From assembly GCF_002556545.1 (NCBI RefSeq), contig NZ_CP022685.1, positions 1 to 64,000 of the forward strand: a stretch of DNA of 64,000 nt, given 5' to 3'. Origin of the DNA: Streptomyces formicae (GTDB taxonomy: Bacteria > Actinomycetota > Actinomycetes > Streptomycetales > Streptomycetaceae). The notes beneath the pieces are model-generated. The model was not told the DNA's origin. It did no database searches and saw only the letters and a program-made list of their open reading frames with translations. Positions 48,815-58,067 of the stretch are shown here, in pieces; positions within the stretch are counted from its first letter, which is position 1, and every line of letters begins with the position of its first letter. A program made the position numbers and the translations under genes.

Positions 48815-51692
48815 GAGAGGCGTCCAGGGCGCGTGCGATTCCCGCCCTGGTGGTGATGTCGAGCTTGGGGAAGATTCGGTAGAGGTGCGCGCCGATCGTC
48901 CTCGGGGAGAGCGAGAGCCGCGCGCCGATCTGCCGGTTGGTGAGGCCTCGGGCCGCGAGCCGGGCTATCCGTGTCTCCTGCGCCGTGAGCAGCGGGTGGT
49001 GCCCGGAAGTCCTGCCTGCGGCCTCGATGTCCGCGTCCGCCGCGGCGAGTTCGCGGGAGGCCCGCGCGACCCAGGGCGTGGCGTCCAGGCGGGTGAAGGC
49101 GGTGAGCGCGGCACGGCAGTGCGCGCTCGCCTCCTGGGTCCTGTGCTGTCGGCGCAGCCGCACGGCGTGCGCCAGGTGGGCCCTGGCCAGCGGGAAGGGC
49201 CAGTTCTCCGCGTCCCGCTGGGCGTACACGGCCGCGTGCCGCTCGTCCGCCTCGTCGTCGGTGGCGGCGATGGCCTCGGCAACGGTCACCAGAAAGGTGT
49301 GGTGCGCCGAGATGCGGGCGAGGCCGGACGCGCGGACCGCCCGCAGATGGCGCCGGGCCTCCTCGGTCCGTCCGCTGTCGACGGCGGCTTGTACCCGGTC
49401 GACGAGCGAGAGATGTGTCCAGGGGCCGCGGTCCGTCACCGCACCGGGCGTAATGAGGTCGCAGGCGTGGAGCCACGCCTCCTCGGCGTCCCCGTGGCCG
49501 AGCGCGCACAGCGTCCGCATCCCGCTCAGCAGGTCGGTGACCAGACGCAGACGGCGTTCTCCCGCGCGGGTGCCGAGCGCCGGTTCCAGTGCGGTGAGCC
49601 CCGCCCGGTCCCCGCGGGCGGCGAGGATGTGTCCCTCGGTCTGCAAGAACAGCGTCTCGGCCAGCGCGTAGCCGTGTTCCGCGGACGTTCGCGCACCGGC
49701 GCGGGCGGCGGCCAGGGCGGTGTCCCAGTTCCCGTGCAGGAAGTCGTCGTGGGCCCGGAGGCTGTCCGTGAACGTCTGGGTGGAGTACGCGTGGCGGCGG
49801 GCGAACGCGCTCCAGAGCGCGCAGTGCTCGCCGAGGGAGTCGACAGCCGCGGCCGTCCAGAGCAGCAGCCATGCCTCGGTGGTCTCGCGGTCCTCGGGCA
49901 GGGCCGCGACCGTTTCGCGCAGCCGCCGTGGTACCTCGTGGACAGCCCGGTGGGGGCCGTGCCAGGCCCGTCGGCAGAGCTCAGCCCCGGTGGGCGCGGC
50001 GGGGTGCGCCGCGTGCCGGTCGAGGGCGTCCCACGCCCGCTCGTCCCCGGTGAGGGCAGCCGCGACGAGGAGGAGGAAGAGGATCGGGCCGATGAGTGCG
50101 GCGTGCTGGTCCCCGGCGTCCGGCGGGACCGGTGCGTCCAGAACGGCGGGCAGCAGCTCGATGGCGGGACGCGGGTCGGCGTCGAGGTGGAGCCGGGTGC
50201 AGGCGACGGCGAAGGCGTACGGGGCGGCGGGTTCGGGCCTGCCGGGGCGTGCCGCGGCCTCGGCCCCGGCGAGGTGTTCCGCCGCCAGGTGGGGGCGACC
50301 GGCGCGTACGGCCAGGGCCGCTGCGGCGACGAGACGGGCGGTCCTGGTCGTCCGGTCGGGGCTGAGTCCGGCCGCGCGCGCCATCAGCACCGTCGCCTCG
50401 GCGTCTCCGCCCTGGGCGGACATGCTGTCGGCCTCGGCGTGCAGCCGCGCGGCGAGTTCGGCGTCGGTGCCGAGCGCGGCGGCCGCGAGGTGCAGGGTGC
50501 GCCGCGCGTCCTTGGCGGGCAGGGCGTCGGCGAGCTGCCGGTGGGCGGCGCGGAGTTCGGCCGGGGAGGCGAGGTGTGTCAGGGAGGCGCGCACCAGGGG
50601 GTGGTGGAATTCCAGGAGTTCCCACTGCGGGTCGAGGTGCGCGAGCCCGGAGCGTTCGATGTCCTCTTCGAGCTGGTGCCAGGGCGGGCCCGCGGCGTGC
50701 TCCGCCAGGGTTTGCAGCACCGTGCGGTGCCGGGTGGAGGCGTCGCCGAGGGCCGCGACGAGCAGGAGGCCGCGGGCGGCGGCGGGCAGGGCGCGCAGCC
50801 TGTCCTCGTACAGCCGCCCGAGGCGCTCCCCCAAGGGCAGCGCGTCGAACAGCTCAGGCATCTCCGGCAGCGCGGGGCTCGCGAGGGATTCGGCACGGTC
50901 GGCGGCCAATCGCGCCACCTGCTGCGGCAGTTCGTGCAGGGCGAGCGGGTTGCCCGCGGCCGCCCGCAGGACCCTGCGGCGCACCCCCTCGGACAGGGAC
51001 GGGTGGCGGGTGCGCAGCAGCAGCTCGGCGTGCGGCGCGTCCAGCGGCGGCAGGTCGATCACTTCTCCCGCCAGGCAGGCGCTGGTGTCGTGCTCCTCGC
51101 GGTCGGCGGGCCGGGCGCGGCCGGTCGCGGCCCCGGTACGCCGGGTCGCCGCGATCGCGACCAGGGGCAGCGGGGCCAAGTGCCGCTGTACGTAGGCGAA
51201 CACGGCGACGCTGGACGGGTCGGCCCACTGCAGATCGTCCAGGAGTACGACCAGGGGGCGGCGTGCGGCGGCGTGCGCGAGCAGGGTGAGGGCGGCGCCC
51301 GCCACCGTGAATCCTCTGGGCGGGGCGCCCTCGCGCACGCCCAACGCGCTTTCCAGGGCGTGCCGCTGGTGTTCGGAGAGACCGTCGGAGTCGCCGAGGA
51401 GGGGCCACAGGACCTGGTGCAGGGCGGCGAACGGCAGCTCCGACTCTGCCTCAGCGCCGGTCATCCGCAGCACCCGCAGACCGGCCCGGCGGGCCGTCGC
51501 CTCGGCCGCTCCCAGCAGGGCTGTCCGCCCCGTGCCGGGGTCGCCGCGCAGGATGACGGACGCCCCGGTGGTGGCGATGTGGGCCAGGGCCGCGTCGATG
51601 ACCGCGCGTTGCGTTTCTCGTCCGGTCAACTCCGGTGCGCCGAGCCCGGCCCGGGTCCCAGTCGCGGCCCCGGTCGTACTCCCCTCGCTCAT
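48771..51692 (-). CDS. Large LuxR (LAL) ATPase regulator, convergent
   Basis: 973 aa. Walker A LRGDPGTGRTALLGAAE has Arg in place of the P-loop Lys (GTGRT), so ATP handling may be altered. Walker B is LVVLLDDLQWADPSS. The C-terminal HTH is LLTAQETRIARLAARGLTNRQIGARLSLSPRTIGAHLYRIFPKLDI, very close to that of its neighbour, so the pair probably arose by inverted duplication. ATG at 51692 is chosen over TTG at 51719. Confidence 0.88.
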   Translation of the reverse strand: MSEGSTTGAATGTRAGLGAPELTGRETQRAVIDAALAHIATTGASVILRGDPGTGRTALLGAAEATARRAGLRVLRMTGAEAESELPFAALHQVLWPLLGDSDGLSEHQRHALESALGVREGAPPRGFTVAGAALTLLAHAAARRPLVVLLDDLQWADPSSVAVFAYVQRHLAPLPLVAIAATRRTGAATGRARPADREEHDTSACLAGEVIDLPPLDAPHAELLLRTRHPSLSEGVRRRVLRAAAGNPLALHELPQQVARLAADRAESLASPALPEMPELFDALPLGERLGRLYEDRLRALPAAARGLLLVAALGDASTRHRTVLQTLAEHAAGPPWHQLEEDIERSGLAHLDPQWELLEFHHPLVRASLTHLASPAELRAAHRQLADALPAKDARRTLHLAAAALGTDAELAARLHAEADSMSAQGGDAEATVLMARAAGLSPDRTTRTARLVAAAALAVRAGRPHLAAEHLAGAEAAARPGRPEPAAPYAFAVACTRLHLDADPRPAIELLPAVLDAPVPPDAGDQHAALIGPILFLLLVAAALTGDERAWDALDRHAAHPAAPTGAELCRRAWHGPHRAVHEVPRRLRETVAALPEDRETTEAWLLLWTAAAVDSLGEHCALWSAFARRHAYSTQTFTDSLRAHDDFLHGNWDTALAAARAGARTSAEHGYALAETLFLQTEGHILAARGDRAGLTALEPALGTRAGERRLRLVTDLLSGMRTLCALGHGDAEEAWLHACDLITPGAVTDRGPWTHLSLVDRVQAAVDSGRTEEARRHLRAVRASGLARISAHHTFLVTVAEAIAATDDEADERHAAVYAQRDAENWPFPLARAHLAHAVRLRRQHRTQEASAHCRAALTAFTRLDATPWVARASRELAAADADIEAAGRTSGHHPLLTAQETRIARLAARGLTNRQIGARLSLSPRTIGAHLYRIFPKLDITTRAGIARALDASLRNPAAPPQEPPVT

Positions 51693-51729
51693 GACTTCGC
51701 CCCTGCCGTCGGCGCTCAATGCTCAGTGT

Positions 51730-52071
51730 TCAGCGCTTCAGGACGCCGTCCAGCCACTCCAGGACCTCGGGCGTCACCGGCTCGGTGACGTCGGCGAACT
51801 CCTCGTGCTTCTTGAGGAACTTCGCCACGTAGGGGCAGACGGGCACGGCGCGCAGGCCCGTGCTCCGCACGTCCTCCAGTGCCTGCCGTACGAGGATCGA
51901 GGCCAGGCCCTGCCCGGCGTAGGCGTCGTCGATCTCGGTGTGGAAGAACACGCGCCGGTCGTCGCGGTCGCGGTACGCGGTGAAGCCCGCGCTCTCGCCG
52001 TCGACGAGGATCTCGTAGCGGTGCCTGGCGTCCACGCGCCGGAGGGTCGGGGTCGTTTCGGGCTGCGTCAT
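51730..52071 (-). CDS. Small GNAT-type N-acetyltransferase (YjdJ/GCN5-related)
   Basis: 113 aa, the single-domain short GNAT family. YEILVDGESAGFTAYRDRDDRRVFFHTEIDDAYAGQGLASILVRQALEDVRSTGLRAVPVCPYVAKFLKKH contains the acetyl-CoA loop (Q/G-x-G-L-A) and the C-P-Y motif of this subfamily. ATG at 52071 has AAAGG upstream. Lies 37 nt after the LAL gene on the same strand. Substrate unknown. Confidence 0.82.
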   Translation of the reverse strand: MTQPETTPTLRRVDARHRYEILVDGESAGFTAYRDRDDRRVFFHTEIDDAYAGQGLASILVRQALEDVRSTGLRAVPVCPYVAKFLKKHEEFADVTEPVTPEVLEWLDGVLKR

Positions 52072-52120
52072 CGTCGTACTGCCTTTCAGGGTCACGTCAG
52101 GAAAGCGTCGGAGGAACGCG

Positions 52121-53053
52121 TCAGGTGCGCGCCGGGTTCTTGCGCGGTGCGATGGTGGCGTTGGGGAGGGCGGGCGCGGGGAGGCGGGCGCCGGGGTAGC
52201 CCTCGACCTCGCCGAAGCGGTCGGAGGCCGCTTCCCACGCCTGTCGGGCCTCGACGATGTCCTCGTGGCTGCGGCCGATGAAATTCCACCACATGACGAT
52301 CTCCTCCTCGAAGGGCGTGCCGCCGAGCAGGATCACGCGCGCCGCGGTGTCCGTCTCGTTCGTCAGCGTCAGGGTGGTGCGGCCGGTGTCGAGGTAGCCC
52401 AGCTCGGCTTGGTCGAGGAGGGTGCCGGCCATGCGGACCCGCCCCTGGTCGACGAGCAGTCCGTGCTCGAACGCGGCGTCCACGGAGAGCGTGATCGTCG
52501 CGCGGGGGTCGAGGACGAGTTCGGCGCCGAGCAGCGGTGTGAAGGTCCGCACCGGTGAGGTCTCCCCCGCCAGGGTGCCGAGGAAGACCCTGGCGCGGAC
52601 GCCGTCCAGGTGGACCGGGGCGGGGGCGTGGTGCTGGAAGTCGCGGGCGGCGTGCCGGTGTTCGTCGGGGAGCGCCACCCACAATTGCACGCCGTGGAGC
52701 ACGGTGGTGCGCGGGGTGGACACCTCCGTGTGGCTGATGCCGTGCCCGCCCGTCATGAGGTTGAGCTCGCCGGGCCGGACCATGGCGTGGCTGCCGAGGC
52801 TGTCCCGGTGCTCGATCTCCCCGCTGAACAGCCAGCTCACGGTCTGCAGTCCGGTGTGCGGATGCGGCGCCACATCCATGCCGCCGGTCTCGGCGACGTC
52901 GTCGGGGCCGTAGTGGTCGACGAAGCACCAGGCGCCGATCAGGGTGCGGGCCCGCTGCGGCAGGGTGCGGCGCACCGTCATCGACCGCGGGCCGCCGAGC
53001 GGGACATCACGCGCGGACAGGATGTCGGCCTCGCTCATCGCGGGCTGGCTCAT
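52121..53053 (-). CDS. Pirin-family protein
   Basis: 310 aa double cupin. GAWCFVDHYGPDD, MDVAPHPHTGLQTVSWLFSGEIEHRDSLGS (His ligands in HPHTGL) and MTGGHGISHTEVS with the iron-binding His/Glu are the pirin signature; ALPDEHRHAAR follows. Bacterial pirins often have quercetinase activity or regulatory roles. Ribosome site GGAGGAG. Divergent from the AhpD-like gene, suggesting a shared redox- or phenolic-responsive control region. Confidence 0.9.
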   Translation of the reverse strand: MSQPAMSEADILSARDVPLGGPRSMTVRRTLPQRARTLIGAWCFVDHYGPDDVAETGGMDVAPHPHTGLQTVSWLFSGEIEHRDSLGSHAMVRPGELNLMTGGHGISHTEVSTPRTTVLHGVQLWVALPDEHRHAARDFQHHAPAPVHLDGVRARVFLGTLAGETSPVRTFTPLLGAELVLDPRATITLSVDAAFEHGLLVDQGRVRMAGTLLDQAELGYLDTGRTTLTLTNETDTAARVILLGGTPFEEEIVMWWNFIGRSHEDIVEARQAWEAASDRFGEVEGYPGARLPAPALPNATIAPRKNPART

Positions 53054-53078
53054 CGCGGGCTCCTCCCACCAAGATATT

Positions 53079-53089
53079 TTGACTTTCAA
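53079..53089. promoter_or_regulatory. TTGA-N3-TCAA operator-like site between pirin and AhpD-like genes
   Basis: TTGACTTTCAA sits in an AT-rich patch in the 123-bp divergent gap. TTGA/TCAA half sites like this are common MarR- or HxlR-type operators in streptomycetes. No matching regulator gene lies adjacent. Confidence 0.3.
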
Positions 53090-53176
53090 CAACTGTGTCC
53101 GATGATAAGCCCTGCGCCCGACCGGGTGCGTACCGGCACGAGCCAGGGCCCTGAGCGGCCCGCGAGGGAGTCCAGG

Positions 53177-53701
53177 GTGAGCGACACGACAGCGGGCATG
53201 GATCGTCGCGGAGACATGGGTACGGATCGTCGCGTCTACGTCGACAAGCAGAGCCCCAAGGCGTACCGCGCACTGGTCGAGACGTCCGAGGCGGTCCGGG
53301 CGACCGCGGCCGAAGCGGGCCTCGACCGCGTCCTCGTGGAACTGGTCAACCTGCGCGTCTCCCAGCTCAACGGCTGCGCCTACTGCCTCGACGTGCACAC
53401 CAGGGCCGCCCTGCGCGTGGGCGAGACCACGCGGCGCCTCGGCACTCTGGCCGCCTGGCGCGACACCGAGTTGTTCACGGAGCGCGAGCGCGCGGCGCTC
53501 GCCCTGGCGGAGGCGACCACCCATCCCGCCGACGCCCGCGCGCAGGAGAGCGCCTACGACGCCGCCCGTCGGCAGTTCACCGACGACGAGATCTCGGCGG
53601 TGGTCTGGGTGGCGATCACCATCAACGCGTTCAACCGCGTTTCGATCCTCAGCAAGCACCCCGTGCGCGAGTCCGCCGTCCGCGAGGCCCCGGCGCGGTG
53701 A
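53177..53701 (+). CDS. Carboxymuconolactone decarboxylase/AhpD-like protein
   Basis: 174 aa. VNLRVSQLNGCAYCLDVHTRAALRVGET carries the CxxC-x3-H redox site of the AhpD-like subgroup, followed by the all-helical ALAEATTH and SAVVWVAITINAFNRVSI elements. Probably a peroxide or disulfide-linked antioxidant protein. GTG at 53177 has GGGAG upstream; in-frame ATGs occur 21 and 39 nt later. Confidence 0.87.
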   Translation: MSDTTAGMDRRGDMGTDRRVYVDKQSPKAYRALVETSEAVRATAAEAGLDRVLVELVNLRVSQLNGCAYCLDVHTRAALRVGETTRRLGTLAAWRDTELFTERERAALALAEATTHPADARAQESAYDAARRQFTDDEISAVVWVAITINAFNRVSILSKHPVRESAVREAPAR

Positions 53702-53725
53702 CACGAGGGGGCCTCGCGGCGCCGG

Positions 53726-54463
53726 TCACCCCGGCGGCCTCGTCCAAGCGGCTCCGGAGGATGCCAGGCGCCGGGCGACCAGCCCCGTCACCGTCAGTGC
53801 CGCGAGCATCAGCCCCAAGGTGAGGGCGAGTTCGGCCTTCGACAGGAGCCAGGCTCCGACGAACGCTCCCAAGAAGATGGCCAGGACGGAGAGGATCCGC
53901 CTTCCTGGCCGGGGCGCCGCACCCCCTGCGGGAGCGGAGTCGGCGGCAAGACCCGTGAGGGTCAAGGTCAGCACGGTCGTGGTCAGATCCGGGACGCCGA
54001 GCCGCCGGGCGACCGCGTTCTGCAGCCCCATGGCGAGGCCGAGCAGCACGATCAGGACGTACTGGACGGGCGTCGTCACCCGGTCGTGCGCGACGATCGC
54101 CGTGCCGAGGGCCGCGGCGACCAGGACCGTCTGCACCGCCGTGCCGAGAGCCAGCAACCGACCGCGGTGCGCCGCGAAGCGGGTGCCGAACCGCCCGCCC
54201 GCCAGCGCGCCCGCGAGGAACGCGGCCATCGAGACGACGGAGGCCGTCGCCGACAGCCCCTCGGCACCTGCCAGGGCGAACGCGAGGAAGACGACGTTGC
54301 CGGTCATGTTCGCCACGAAGACGTGACCGAGCGCCAGAAAGCTCACGGCGTCCACCAGGCCGGTCGCCAAGGTCAGTACGAGTAGGAGCGGCGGCAGCGG
54401 ACCGTGCCGGTCGTCCTTCGGCGGCACCAGTGTGCGGGCCGCGTCAGCCAGCAGCGCGCGCAT
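53726..54463 (-). CDS. YoaK-family (DUF1275) membrane protein
   Basis: 245 aa. TLATGLVDAVSFLALGHVFVANMTGNVVFLAFALAG is the YoaK signature; about six or seven transmembrane segments. Function unknown, often suggested to be transport. ATG overlaps the DoxX gene by 20 nt, so the two are coupled. Confidence 0.87.
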   Translation of the reverse strand: MRALLADAARTLVPPKDDRHGPLPPLLLVLTLATGLVDAVSFLALGHVFVANMTGNVVFLAFALAGAEGLSATASVVSMAAFLAGALAGGRFGTRFAAHRGRLLALGTAVQTVLVAAALGTAIVAHDRVTTPVQYVLIVLLGLAMGLQNAVARRLGVPDLTTTVLTLTLTGLAADSAPAGGAAPRPGRRILSVLAIFLGAFVGAWLLSKAELALTLGLMLAALTVTGLVARRLASSGAAWTRPPG

Positions 54464-54965
54464 GGTCGCTCCTCCCCGCGGCGTACGGGCGGTGCAGCAC
54501 CGCGCGCGTGAGCAGTCCGCTCGCCGGTCCCGCCACGAGGGTCGCGGCCTGCACCCAGGAGGGCCACGGGCTCAGCCCCATGGCGTGGTCGGCCGACCAG
54601 CGGCCCGGTCCGGTCAGCACCAGCACCGCGGCGGCCCCGACGAGGACCAGGGGGTACTCGTATCCGTCGTTCTGCACCCAGAGGCCGTTGTGCCGCTTCA
54701 CGGTGCCGGCGACCGTCATCACTCCCATGGCGGCCATGGCCGCCAGCGGGGTGAGCAGCCCGGCCGCCAGGAACAGGCCGGCCCCGAGCTGACTGCCGCC
54801 CGCGACGAGCGCGGTCAGCCGGCCGCCGCGGAAGCCGTCTCGGCGGAACTCCTCCGTCCCGCCCGCCAGGCCGTTGCCGCCCAGCCGGAAACTCACCTTC
54901 TGCACTCCGTGTCCGGCGATGAGCAGACCCACCACCCAGCGGAGGACCAATAGTCCGGTGTCCAT
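54444..54965 (-). CDS. DoxX-family membrane protein
   Basis: 173 aa. LLVLRWVVGLLIAGHGVQKVSF, then FLAAGLLTPLAAMAAMGVMTVAGTVKRHNGLWVQNDGYEYPLVLVGAAAVLVLTGPG, four transmembrane segments in the DoxX pattern. Members act in thiosulfate oxidation or in redox complexes of the membrane. Upstream gene of the DoxX-YoaK pair and 48 nt after the isochorismatase-like gene. Confidence 0.87.
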   Translation of the reverse strand: MDTGLLVLRWVVGLLIAGHGVQKVSFRLGGNGLAGGTEEFRRDGFRGGRLTALVAGGSQLGAGLFLAAGLLTPLAAMAAMGVMTVAGTVKRHNGLWVQNDGYEYPLVLVGAAAVLVLTGPGRWSADHAMGLSPWPSWVQAATLVAGPASGLLTRAVLHRPYAAGRSDHARAAG

Positions 54966-55013
54966 CGTGTTCCTGCCTGTTCCTGACGTTCCGTCAATGC
55001 TCGGAGGTGCCGG

Positions 55014-55676
55014 TCAGCCCGCCGCGTGGGCGCCGATGACCGTCTGGGCGTAGACCACGCCGAGGCCGTAGGCACCGGCGTGCTCCTTCACCACCTCGGT
55101 GACCGGGACGTACGTCTCCGTCCGTGCCCAGTCGCGCTGGAGCTCCAGGAGAACCTGAACCCAGGTCACGGGCACCGCCCCGGCCTGGACCATGCGCTGG
55201 ACGGCGTGCTCGTGCGCCTGCGGTCTGACGCCACCTGAGGCGTCCGTGACCACGTACACCTCATAGCCCTGGGAGAGGGCGGAGAGCGTGGGCAGGACGA
55301 CGCAGACCTCGGTCCACAGGCCGGCGACGACGAGCTTCGTGCGGCCGGTGGCCTTGACGGCCTCGACGAAGGCGGCATCCTCCCAGGCGTTCATCGAGGT
55401 GCGGTCGATGGGCTCCTGGTCCGGGAAGACCGCCGCGAGCTGCGGCAGGAGCGGGCCCGAGAACGATTCGGCGGCCACCGTGCTCAGTACGACCGGGACG
55501 TCGAAGACCTTGGCCGCCTTCGCGAGACCCACGGTCGAGTTGATGATCGCGGTGCGGTCGCCGCTGCCCGTGGCGAAGAACATCTGCGGCTGGTGGTCGA
55601 CGAAGAGGACGGCGCAGTTGTCGGGGGTCAGCAGGTCGGGGCCGGGGGCGGGGGTGACCTGGGAGATGTCGGTCAT
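55014..55676 (-). CDS. Isochorismatase-like cysteine hydrolase
   Basis: 220 aa. Catalytic triad visible: Asp in VLFVDHQPQMFF (about residue 28), Lys in GRTKLVVAGLWTEVCVVL and Cys in the same block. The family includes isochorismatases, nicotinamidases and biuret hydrolases; YcaC-like hydrolases start the same way (PDLLTPDNCAVLFVDHQPQM). ATG with AAAGG upstream. Confidence 0.88.
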   Translation of the reverse strand: MTDISQVTPAPGPDLLTPDNCAVLFVDHQPQMFFATGSGDRTAIINSTVGLAKAAKVFDVPVVLSTVAAESFSGPLLPQLAAVFPDQEPIDRTSMNAWEDAAFVEAVKATGRTKLVVAGLWTEVCVVLPTLSALSQGYEVYVVTDASGGVRPQAHEHAVQRMVQAGAVPVTWVQVLLELQRDWARTETYVPVTEVVKEHAGAYGLGVVYAQTVIGAHAAG

Positions 55677-55773
55677 GAGTGTGCCTTTCGAGTGGGTTGG
55701 TCGGGACAGCGGGCGGTCGTCGTCCGCGTCACGGTGAGAAGTGAGGAGAGAGGGAGGTCTTGGGTCTTCGGAA

Positions 55774-55841
55774 CCGTGTTCGTGGGCCCGCCGGAACCGA
55801 GTTCGTGGGCTTTCGGGGCCGAGTTTCGTGGGCCTTCGGGG
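55774..55841. repeat. Three imperfect 22-23-bp tandem units
   Basis: Units CCG-A/T-GTTCGTGGGC... at 55774-55796, 55797-55818 and 55819-55841 fill much of the 225-bp gap upstream of the isochorismatase-like gene. Non-coding as far as can be told; may be a slippage-prone spacer. Confidence 0.6.
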
Positions 55842-55901
55842 CCGAGGCGCTCGCGTCGTCAGAGGCCGGAGCATCGGAGCCCAGCTCTCGCGTCGTCAGC
55901 G

Positions 55902-57815
55902 TCACAGGCCGAAGCAGGGATCCAGGATCGGGCCCCCGGTCCGCGGAGCCGGGTCCCGCCGCGTCCGCCACTGCCGGTGCAGCTCGGACTCGGCGACGGC
56001 CTCGCCGAGCAACTCGGCCTGCCGGGCGCCCGACGCGCCGCCGGGCGCGGCCTGATAGCCGCCGAAGCGCGCGACCGGGCTCCACTCCGGGCTGACCGGC
56101 GGCAGCTCCTCGTCGAGGCCCTCGTACTCGGCGGCGGCGTAGACGATCCGTCCTCCGACCACCGTCAGCAGGGACTCGATGCGGGCGATGTCCGGTTCGG
56201 GCACGGTGAAGTAGTCCTCGGACAGTACGGCGAAGTCGCCGAGGCAGCCCGGTCGTAGGACTCCCTTGACGCCCTCCTCGCCGGTGAGCGCGGCGCCCGC
56301 CTCGGTGAACATGGCAAGGGCCGTGTGCCGGTCGACGCGGTTGTGCGGCGGTCGGACCGCCAGGTCGCCGACGGTGCGTCCGGTGATCAGCCAGTGCAGG
56401 GCGATCCACGGGTTGTAGGTGGAGACGCGGGTGGCGTCGGTGCCCGCGCCGACCGTCAGGCCGCGTTCCAGCATGGCCCGGATCGGAGGGGCGTCCGCGG
56501 CGGCGCCGGGTCCGTACCGGCGTACGAACGCCTCTCCTTGGAAGGACAGCCGGTTCTGTACGGACATGGCTCCGCCGAGGGCGGCGATCCGGTCGAGACT
56601 GTCGGCGGAGACGGTCTCCGCGTGGTCGAACAGCCAGCGGTTCCCGGCCGGGAACAGACCGTCCGCGGCGAGTTTCTCGAACACCGCAAGGTCACGCCGG
56701 ATGGTCTCGTCGTAGGTGGCGTGGAGCCTGAACCCCCAGCCGTTCTCCATGAGGAGACGCACCGCGGCCTCGAAATCCCCCTCGTAGTCCGAGGAGAGCT
56801 CAGGGCGCGGCTGCGCGAAGTTCTCGAAATCCGCCGCCGACCAGGTGAGGTTCTCACCGGCCCCGTTGAGACGCAGCCATTCGTCCCCGTCCTCGGGGCG
56901 GGCCATTTCGATCCAGCGTTTGAGGTCGGATATTTCCTGTCCGGCGGTCTGCGGAAAGAGATGATAGGCGATGCGCAGCGACAACTGGCCCGCCGCGGCG
57001 AGTTCGACGACGGTGCTGTAGTTCTCGGGAAAGTTCTGGAATCCCCCGGCCGCGTCGATCGCGGAGGTGAGTCCGAACCGGTTCAGTTCGCGCAGGAAAT
57101 GACGCGTGGACGTCTTCTTGTCCGCACCCTCCAGAACCGGCGCCTTGGCCAGCGTCGAGTAGAGGACCAGCGCGCTGGGGGCGGCGAGCAGCATGCCCGT
57201 GGGCTCCCCGTCCCGGCCCCTGACGATCTGGCCGCCCCGGGGCTCGGGCGTGTCACGGCCGTACCCGGCGGCCTTGAGCGCGGCGCGGTTCAGCACCGCC
57301 GACTGGTACAGGTGCAGGACGAACACGGGAGTGTCCGGTGCCGCCGCGTTGAGCTCGGCGACGGTCGGCAGGCGCCGCTCCGCGAACTGCTCGGCCGACC
57401 AGCCGCCGACCACCCGCACCCACTGGCCCTTCGGGGTGCGCGCCGCCTGCTCGCGCAGCATCGCCAGGCCCTGGCGCAAGGTCGGGACGCCGTCCCAGCG
57501 CAGTTCGAGGACGTAGTTGAGACCGCCTCTGATCACGTGCAGGTGGGAGTCGTTGAGGCCGGGGACCATACGGCGGCCGAGGGCGTCGACCACCTTCGTG
57601 CCCGGCCCGATCAGGTGGGCCACGTCCTTGTCGTCCCCGACGGCCGTGAGCACGCCGTCCCGGACGGCCAGTGCCCCGGCCCGGGGGCGCTCCGGGTCCC
57701 CGGTGTGGATGTTCGCGTTGCGGACGACGAGATCCGCGGCGTCTCCCCTGGAATTTTCCGTGGCGTTTTCCGTGGCGTTTTCCGTGGCGCTGGGAGTCAG
57801 CCCACCGACCGGCAT
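55902..57815 (-). CDS. YtcJ-like amidohydrolase
   Basis: 637 aa. Metal-binding NDSHLHVIRGG, then GGWSAEQFAERRLPTVAELNAAAPDTPVFVLHLYQSAVLNRAAL, the Lys/His region, LHATYDETIRR, FDHAETVSADSLDRIAALG and GAGTDATRVSTYNPW with the final Asp: the ExoIII/YtcJ-like amidohydrolase (Amidohydro_3) pattern. ATG has AAAGGTG upstream. The N-terminus carries an ATEN repeat encoded by 15-bp units. Substrate unknown; may degrade a cyclic amide or formamide. Confidence 0.88.
   Translation of the reverse strand: MPVGGLTPSATENATENATENSRGDAADLVVRNANIHTGDPERPRAGALAVRDGVLTAVGDDKDVAHLIGPGTKVVDALGRRMVPGLNDSHLHVIRGGLNYVLELRWDGVPTLRQGLAMLREQAARTPKGQWVRVVGGWSAEQFAERRLPTVAELNAAAPDTPVFVLHLYQSAVLNRAALKAAGYGRDTPEPRGGQIVRGRDGEPTGMLLAAPSALVLYSTLAKAPVLEGADKKTSTRHFLRELNRFGLTSAIDAAGGFQNFPENYSTVVELAAAGQLSLRIAYHLFPQTAGQEISDLKRWIEMARPEDGDEWLRLNGAGENLTWSAADFENFAQPRPELSSDYEGDFEAAVRLLMENGWGFRLHATYDETIRRDLAVFEKLAADGLFPAGNRWLFDHAETVSADSLDRIAALGGAMSVQNRLSFQGEAFVRRYGPGAAADAPPIRAMLERGLTVGAGTDATRVSTYNPWIALHWLITGRTVGDLAVRPPHNRVDRHTALAMFTEAGAALTGEEGVKGVLRPGCLGDFAVLSEDYFTVPEPDIARIESLLTVVGGRIVYAAAEYEGLDEELPPVSPEWSPVARFGGYQAAPGGASGARQAELLGEAVAESELHRQWRTRRDPAPRTGGPILDPCFGL
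57750..57788. repeat. 12-bp tandem repeat inside the amidohydrolase 5' end
   Basis: TTTTCCGTGGCG occurs three times in tandem at about 57753-57788, encoding an Ala-Thr-Glu-Asn string near the protein N-terminus. Copy-number change by units of 12 would keep the frame, so length polymorphism is likely. Confidence 0.6.
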
Positions 57816-58067
57816 CGTGGACACCTTTCGACAACCTCCTGATATGTCGGCACCGCTCGATCGCTTCGCCGCCACGCTATGCCGGGCGCATTCCGCCGAG
57901 CCTTCCCTCAGTGCACTGCCCGCGGTCCGACAGTGCACTGCGATTCCCGCCGTGCGCTGTGGGTTCAATGCCGGTGCGCTGATGGTCAATCGGGGCGGCC
58001 GGGCGGCTCTTAACGTGATCTCACCGGAAGAACCGGCCACCCTTCACATGACACTCAGGAGAACCAC

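Noticed and set aside
45962..51788. Two very long ORFs (926 and 999 codons) antisense to the LAL regulators
   Set aside because: Mirror frames of GC3-biased genes; composition not protein-like, whereas the LAL ATPase and LuxR motifs are clear on the chosen strands.
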